A stretch of DNA of 64,000 bases from Anagrus nilaparvatae (taxonomy: Eukaryota; Arthropoda; Insecta; Hymenoptera; Mymaridae). The translations under genes were made by a program, and so were the position numbers. Position 1 is the stretch's first letter; every line of letters starts with the position of its first letter. Positions 52,401 to 61,400 of this stretch are shown one piece after another. Below the pieces are notes generated by a model that did not search any database, was not told the DNA's origin, and was given only the letters and a program-made list of their open reading frames with translations. The stretch is taken from assembly GCA_022575985.1 (NCBI GenBank), contig JAKSXM010000132.1, positions 13,516,001 to 13,580,000 of the forward strand, given 5' to 3'.

Positions 52401-55400
52401 ATACTTTAAAAAATATTCCCATTTAAATAACATGGGGATTTTCTACTTTTTTTTTTAAATACTGCCGAATCGCATTAAAAATGCGAAAAGAATTTTTTCT
52501 TTCGATTATATTTTGAGGGGATCAAGGCAGTGAAAAATATGTGCTAACGGTTTAGCGTCCAATCACTGTAATTCGGAATTTTAATTTTGAAAAAATGGTA
52601 ATTTTCAATGTAACGCTAAAATCTTGCAAAGTATAACCAGAATACTTCTCGTTAGTCTCATTTTTTTCGTGTATGTGTCACCTTTCAAACGCCGTAAACC
52701 ACAATTTTTTATCACTAATTTCCTCATTACTATAATCAATAAACCAAATGGCAAATTTTGCAAAAATGACCAATTTTTAGATTCCTGCTAAAATTGAAAT
52801 TTTCCATGAAAAAAGATTTTATAGGTCTCAAAAATTTTGTACAAGCACCAAGATTCCAGAATTGTTTTTAAGAAATGGATCTTTAAAGTAAATATTAAAA
52901 ATAATTATTTTAAAAAAATCTTTAATCAGAAATTATCATATCTGATTAACAAATAATTGAAAAGAGTAGAGTAAAAATTTTTTGGAAACTTGAAGCTTGT
53001 GGAAATTTTTTGAGACCTATAATAAAACCCATTTTCATCAGAAATGTAAAAAAATTGGAAAAAAAATTTTTTTGTTCATATTCGCACTGCGGTACGATCA
53101 GGGGTACGATACGAAAAAAAATCCGCCAGATAAAAGTGGAATTCTAGCTAATTCTAATTCTCTCTAATTCTAATCACTCGCCACAAACGGAATTCCGATA
53201 ACCGCAAGTGGAATATTTCTGAATTTTTTTTCAATTTTAATTCGTATAAAATATGATTTTTCGGCACAAATATTTAATCAAACCTCGTTAAATATTCATA
53301 AGTTAATAAAATACCTTAATTTTCAGGAACTCCAACAAAATTTTCAGCACAGTCCATTGAGACGCAGACCAGTATCCCTACATGGTCCTCGAGAGGAAGT
53401 TCTTTTCGGAAATAATTTTGGCTATGGTCTTGGAAGTTCTGGTTCCAATTCTTGGTGTCCGATAACTCGAGCATCTTCTGCTGATAAACCAAGTTCTATA
53501 TTTTCAAGACCAGTTCAAAATGCTTCGTCTGGACCAACATTATCATTACCGCATTCGAGATCAACAATTTGTTCAACGACAACAAGTATTGAAGATACAA
53601 GTTCTTCAAGAACCTCTTTACCAATAAGATCTTGTGTGGATTCTTCTGGATCCATGAGACATAATGCAGATTTCGAAAAAAGAAATGATACCGACAGAAG
53701 TTCTGGGATTTCAACTCCCGAGGTAAACGCGAATTTCTTAGAACTAAAATGTTTTTACATATCTCGGGAAAAAAAACCTATTTTTGGTCCTAAGGTGACG
53801 GCTTTTTTGCCCACTCTATATACAAAACTAAGTTTTGTAAATCACGGGACAAAACATATGGGGTTCGACTTTTGCATGCTGTCTGCACTCGCTTGTGCAT
53901 ACAAGTGCATGCAAAGTAAAAACCAATATTTTATTCTTTGTAAAAAATAGCTATTTTACCAATTTTTTAACTTTCTCATGCGTAAAGTCAAACTTTATTA
54001 GACATGACAGGACGACTTTTTATCTCGATCACTTCTAAATGCAATTATATTTATGTCTAAATTAATGTTTTTTTTTTACCAAATTTTTACCAAATGTGAT
54101 TACAGGATATCGGCGCTACGCGCCTCGGACTTCTAAACTTTCGGATTTGGCAAAATAAACATTTCTACGAGCCGCTTAAGAGAATTTATATACTATTATA
54201 TTTTTTGTTTCCTAAAATAATTTGCCTTTTCTATACTTTTTATTATAAATTTAATATAAATATTATATAGTTTCCGCTTCTTATGATATATTTTTTCATT
54301 CTTCCTTTGTCAATTTTAATATTTTATATTTCTTTCTCTCTTATATTTTGCTTATATCCACGGAAGCTTCTCTCCACACACAGCTGTCTCCATTACAAAG
54401 TGTATTCCTGACAAAGTGTTTACAAAAAATTACAATTACAATCTGCCCTTTTTTGTCTTCGCACCTTTAATATTATTTACTTTTTTTTTTCTAATTTATA
54501 ATAATCTTTATAAAAAAAATAAATTAGAATGATTTCAAAATTTATTTGATACTTACATACATAAATATTTTTGTTTTTTTATAAATTAATAAGTAGTGTA
54601 GGTGAGTAAACGATTCTTGGTAAAAATTTTCATAAATATTGTAGTTTCTAATTCTGATTTCAAGAAGAAAAAAATTTATTTAAGGTTATAAAAGATATTT
54701 TTATAGTATTAATTGATTACTAAAATTAAATCTCTTAAAAATTTTAATAAAAAACAGTATATAATCAATATTTGATGTTTATATAACACTTGTAGTAAGC
54801 TGGTAGTAAACATCAAAAATTTATTATTTCAGTCTTATTGCAAAAGTGGAAAGAACTTGGAATTGGAAAATAGTGAAGATGAAAGCAGGGTGGCATCATC
54901 TTTTCAAAAATTTGGACAAACAAAAGTTCATGGAACTTGGCCTGTAAAACAAGACTTATGGGGTTCAACTCAATCTACAGGAATTCCTGCTCATCATCAT
55001 ATTGGTCTATTAGCAACGATGCAAAATGTAAGACAAAAAAAATTTTATCAAATAAGGATATTTTATAATTTTTGCAATAAATTATTTTAGTTACCACAAA
55101 TGACTCAAGATCTTTCAAGTATGATGAGTTTCTCTTCTGGACCAGGTATAAATGCTTCCACTTCAAGTATGCAAGGTCAAAGGCGTATAGGTACAAAAAT
55201 GGATGTTGTTTATAGTTTATTAAGTATGCTAGGCAGTGTGGAAGGAGGTGAAGATATGAGCGCAACTTTATTATCTATGAGCAATTCTATTGATAGTTGT
55301 ATGGTCATGAGACAATCGGGTTGTATACCTTTATTAATTCAATTAATACATGCTCCAGGACAAGACTTAGAAATTAGAGAAAGAGCATCTCGAGCACTTT

Positions 55401-58400
55401 ATAATATTGTACAAGCCAAAAGTGATGAAAAAAATGGAAGACGTGAAGCGCGAGTTTTAAGATTACTTGAACAACTCAGAGAATACTGTCAATCTCTTAG
55501 AGCATCTATGCATGAAAGAAGACAAAATGTTGATGATTCTCTTGATAGACACCCTGGGGCAACCATAGCAGCTTTAATGAAACTTTCTTTTGATGAATCT
55601 CATAGGCATGCAATGTGTCTACTTGGTGGGCTTCATGCAGTTGCTGAATTAATAGAAATGGATCATGCTGCTCATGGTAGCAGTAGCGAAAATCAAAATT
55701 GTATCACATTAAGACGTTATGCAGGAATGGCCTTAACTAATTTGACATTTGGAGATGGAAACAATAAAGCACTATTATGTTCTTTTAGAGAATTCATGAA
55801 AGCTTTGGTAATTATTTAGATGTATTAGTTTGATAAAATAATTTTAACTTAAAATTTTTGTTTTCAATTTCAGGTGTCTCAATTACAAAGTTCTAGTGAT
55901 GATCTTCGTCAAGTAACAGCTAGTGTGCTTAGAAACCTCTCATGGCGTGCAGATAGTAGTAGTAAACAAACTTTGCGAGAAGTGGGTGCAGTTGTTGGTT
56001 TAATGAAAGCAGCAATGGAAGGAAGAAAAGAATCTACACTAAAATCGATTTTGTCTGCTTTATGGAATTTATCAGCTCATTGCAGTACAAATAAAATGGA
56101 TATTTGTGCAGTTAATGGAGCTTTAGCATTTTTAGTTGAAATGTTAAATTACAATGCACCATCTAAAACATTAGCTATTATTGAAAATGCTGGTGGTATT
56201 TTAAGAAATGTTTCAAGTCATATTGCAGTTCGAGATGATTACAGAGCTGTTATTAGAGAACGTGGTTGTTTACAAATTCTTTTAAGACAGTTAAGATCAC
56301 CAAGTTTAACTGTTGTTAGTAATGCTTGCGGAGCACTTTGGAACTTATCAGCCAGATGTCCTCAAGACCAAAGATTACTATGGGATTTAGGAGCTGTACC
56401 CATGTTACGTAGTCTCGTTCATTCAAAGCATAAAATGATATCCATGGGTTCAAGTGCTGCTTTAAAAAATTTGTTAAGCGCTCGGCCTAATGGTGATAAT
56501 TTAGTTCATTTAGATTCAACAGCAAGAGGACTTGGATTAACTGCTCTTCCAAGTCTTATGGCTAGAAAGTAAAGAAAATTTAGTTTAAAATTTTGTTTTA
56601 TTAAATTTTATTTCATTATTGTTCATTAATTAATGTATACTTTTCAGGCAAAAGGCATTAGAGCAAGAAATAGATCAAAATTTAGCAGAAACTTGTGAAA
56701 ATATTGAACCAAGTACTTCTCCAATAAATAAAGACGATAAATTTCCATTTAAATTAGATCAATCATTAGTTGATAGAGTGGAAAGGTCTTGTTTAAAAGC
56801 AAAGTCTCAGATATATCATCAGCCTGGTACCTCAGGGTCAAAAAATTTTGCAAACCGTAGTGACAGTAAGGAGTCTGTACGCTCAATTACAAGTACACAA
56901 TCTGATACTATTTTTGAAAAAGTAAATCGGCAAATAAAATACAGTGGTAGTTCAAGTGGACTACAATCAGCATCCTTACATTCTGCATTTAACTCTAGCA
57001 TTCCTGGTAAAGGAAATTTTTCTGAGAAAAAATATACTTTAAGATACATGAATGCAATTCCTGAACGCCTTAAACCAGCAGAAATTTTAAAAGACCTAAA
57101 TAATTTAAAACAAAGTGCATCAACAATTCCTTGGGCAACTCCTAACCAAGATGCAGGTTCTTCAAAAAATTTATTAAATCCTTCTACTGAAGAAAATTTG
57201 ACCATTTCGAATTTCAATAATACGGGTACACGACCAAAATCTATATCACCTTTTGGCATATCGTCATATGAATTATCTAAAAAAAATTCAACTAAAAAAT
57301 CTACAACTACTCCTTCTGTTCTTCCAGATCCATTTAGTGATTATGCAGAAGCAATTTTAGAACAACCATCAAATTATAGTTTGAAGTATAGCGAACAAGG
57401 CTCAGACGATGAAAAACAAAGTTCAGCTTACTTCACAGGTACAGAACAAGATTCAACAAAAATATTTTCTTCTGAAACAACTCCGCATCAGGTCTCTTTA
57501 AATTCTTCAAGAGCTTCATCAGTTTCTGAAGTACACAAAGATGGAAAATTAAAAAATCAATTTACAAAAATACCTCAATTAAATTATGAGCAAAAAATAA
57601 CTGCTTTAGTAAAACCCCGAATTGAACCAAATAATTGTGTTAAGGATATTGGTAAGTTACAATACTTAGGTATAATTTTAAAAATGTTTGTATAATTTAC
57701 TTTAGAGACAAAATTATTAAATTCACTTATTGAATAAATAATAAAACCCTTATAGAAAATACTACTGATATACATAGCTCTTTAGAAAATGATAGTGCTA
57801 TCGTTGAAGATGATTTAAAAATTGCTAAAATCAGACCAAACAGCCTTCATTATGATGCAGATACAGAAAGTTTTCCTGAATCAATTGAAAGTTATAGTCA
57901 TTCAACTGAAAGCAATCAAAACTTACCTACTAACAGGTAAGAAATCTTTAAACCTGTATTTGTTGTATTTTATTTTATATTGATTTAATTTTTCAGAACT
58001 TATACTAGCTTAGAAGAAACAACATCTGAAAATAAACTTTCAAGATATAAGACTAACGATTGCTTAAATTTGATTAATAAAACGTCTTTAAAGCAGGTAA
58101 TATTTTCAATACTATGATTAAAGAAAATTTTTAAGCTTAATTTTTGTGTTTGTTTTTTTTAGCCAAATGCTTTAATTTCGTCAGATTTTAAAAATCAAGA
58201 CTTTGAAAATGAAGAAGATGTTAGTGAAGCAACTTATGTAAATTGTCAATCAGAAATTTCAAAAACTTTATCTGATAACGATCAATGTGATTATTACACC
58301 GTTCAAGAAACTTATACAATAAATAAAGAAAATGATTTATCACCCGATAATGATTGTACATTAAGTTACTTATCTATTGATGACAAAGATTTAAATACAG

Positions 58401-61400
58401 AGGTTACTGATGATCTAGTTACTTGCCAATCAACTCCAGAAATAGAAAAGTCTGAGCAAGCTCTTTTAGAATTATGTATAAAAACTGGAAAAATGGAAGA
58501 AAAAATTAAAGATGAAACTTATCAAAATGAATTACTTGAGAAAGCTTTGAATAAATCTAAAATAAAGAATTTAGTAACCTCGTCTATTTCTAAAATTGAG
58601 GAAGAATATCGAAGGCAAAGAGATCCAGATGCCATGATAGCTTCTCTTGATAGATTAACAGCAACGTTAGTTCAACAATCAGAAGCAATGCGTGAAAAAG
58701 AAATAAAAAATAGTTTAATTCTTAGTGAAACGTGGAATGAAGATTCAGCAAATGATATTTCATTTCCTAGTATTAGTGTCAGTTTACCATTAGTTTCATC
58801 ATTTAAAAGTGAAGATTCTGAGTGTAGCATTCCACTGTCTATGAGCGAGTCAAGAATTATTGAAAGGGAAGCTAACAAACTTGCTGAAGCTGTTACTACT
58901 GAAATTAATCAAGTTTTAAGCATTTCAACCATTGATGCAATCAACCCACCGTCAACAATGGGCAGTTTAGTTTCTCTTTCAACAAGCGATGTCTTAAGTG
59001 GTAAATATTTAATATAAAAAATAAATACATTAATTATTTTATTATAATAATTTCAAATTACTTGCAGATAAAGCTCAATATAACGCAAGCTCTCTTCCAA
59101 CCATGACATTAAATAGTGAAAGGAAACAATCTTTACCTATTGGAGTCGTAGCTCGACGAGCCTTGTGCTTAGAACAAAATAGAACAAATAGTTTAGAAAA
59201 TTTATTAAACGAATGTGGCAGTGGAAATTTGTCTCAATTAGAAAATGTTAAGCCTCCTTCTATGATGGATGAAATTTTAGATTATGGGGATAGTATGGAA
59301 AATAGCATGTTGAGCGTTGCGAGTATTACTTCTGAAATCGCTGATAGTAAAGAACACAGTTTAACTAGCAGTGATCCTGTTTATGATATAGTTAAACCTG
59401 TTGCTAATGTTCTTTCAATGGCATACTTAAGGTAAAGAAATTAAGATATAATACATGTGCAAAATGTCTCTTCTATAAAAACTTTTATGCACACTGACTA
59501 TACTTATATATTTTCCTCAGTGACTGAAAAAAAAATATAGATATTGTGTCTAATCTAAGTATATTTAATAGAAATTCTAAATCTTGATGTTACATCTAAA
59601 TAACTTTATCAGTGTAATTATTTTTTACAGAGTTTTTTTATTTTAAAATAAAATCAGATCTCTCCCTCGAGAGATTCGTATATTATAATTATTATATTCA
59701 TATATTATAATTATTCATTCATTATATTAAAACGCAAAAAAAAAAAATTGTAATTTACAAACATTGAAAAAATTAAACACTTGACTTTGACCTAGACCTG
59801 ATTTTACATATTTTTTCAGATGTAAATTTTTTCTTTAAGAAAAGTACTATTTTATAAGCCTACTTAATTTATTTTTGTTTTTATTTCAAGGTGTGATGAT
59901 GGAGTTGTAATGAACAGTGATTGCTTAGAAAACATAAATCCTCCATCATTATTTAACGAAGTTACTCAAATGGATGAAACGACAATGGAAGCTCATACTT
60001 TAGGTAACGAAACAATGTGTACAGAAAATGTATTTGATGAAAGGATTGAAAGCCCGGCTAATGATACCGATGAAGCAATAACGCCAATCCCAAGTGAAAA
60101 CTGTAGTTCAGTAGAATCAACTCCAAAAAAGCGTTGGTTAAAAAATCGCTTAACACCAAAACAAAAAAGACAGTTGGCTAAAGAAAGATATAAGACTTAC
60201 ACGATTGCTGCTGGAAAGGTACAAAAAGAACAATCTGAAAATAATACAAATATTAGTCAAAATATTTTTGCTGGTAAATGCTCGCCTTTTTCAAAATTAA
60301 CACCAAAACAAAGAAGACAAGAAGATAGAGCAAGATTTCAAACTCAAGTATTAGACAGTCCCATTTTGAATATATGTAATAATAACGAAAATAATAGTAC
60401 AGAAAGTAGTCAATCAGAAAAACCAAATAATAAAGCAAGTACTCAATCATTGGTTAAAAGTGGTATTCCATCATTTAGAAAATTTACTAGTAAAATAGCA
60501 AGATTTAGTCAAAAAGAAGCCAAAAAAAATGAAAACAGTGCTGAAGAAGTTTCTGAGGATTCATCAGTATCGTCATGTCAACAATATAATAAACCAGAGA
60601 TTAATAAAAATAGCAATGTAGAAACGTTGGGAATAAAAAACGAAAATTCTAATTTAGCAGCAGAAAATAATTACTCAATATTTACTTACAACCCTGATGA
60701 TGAAAGATCTCAATCAGAGAGTGAAAATGAAGATTCCTCTTTAGAAAAGCAAGAACTTGAAAGTAATTTTAAAGGCCCTCGAATTGTTAAACCAGGTTTA
60801 AGAAGTGTGTCTGCCGATTTAAAAACAGATGTTTCTGAACCTGAAACTCCAAAAGGTATCAGAGGACGGCGAAAAGCTTTGTATTCTACCCCTGTTATGA
60901 AAAAAATAACTCCTCAATCATCTCCTTTTAAGCAAGTACCATTTACAAGAAGTAATACATCTCCAATAGTTCGAGCTACAAGAGCAACTACTCTACGACA
61001 AAATAACAGTTATCAAAAATCTAATAGTACGCCAAAAATAAATACTTTGGCAAAGAATTCAGGGATTGTTACACCAAAATTAAATCCTCAAAAAACTATT
61101 ATTCAAGCTATAAAACCTTTAGAAAGACAAGGAACATTTACAAAAGATGAACCAGAAGTAAATAACGTACTCATGGTACTGCCAGACTCACCTGCTAGAG
61201 GAAAGCTTATGCAAACTACTTCAAGTAAGTTTTATTAAATTTACAAATTCTTAACAAAATAAAATAAAATTTTAATTAAAATTTTTTATGCAGGTAATAA
61301 GTCTTCCCCCAAACCATCTCCGATTCACTCTCGTCCAAAAACTTTATTAAAAACTCCACAAAAAATTACAACTCCACGATTAACTAAAACTGTAAGTAAT

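Noticed and set aside
53723..53950. Extension of Apc exon 4 frame beyond the donor
   Set aside because: Exon 5 joins in phase from the GTAAAC donor at 53723, and the extension has repeat-like sequence.
54975..55265. 96-codon frame antisense to Apc exons 5-6
   Set aside because: Overlaps strongly conserved armadillo coding sequence on the other strand.
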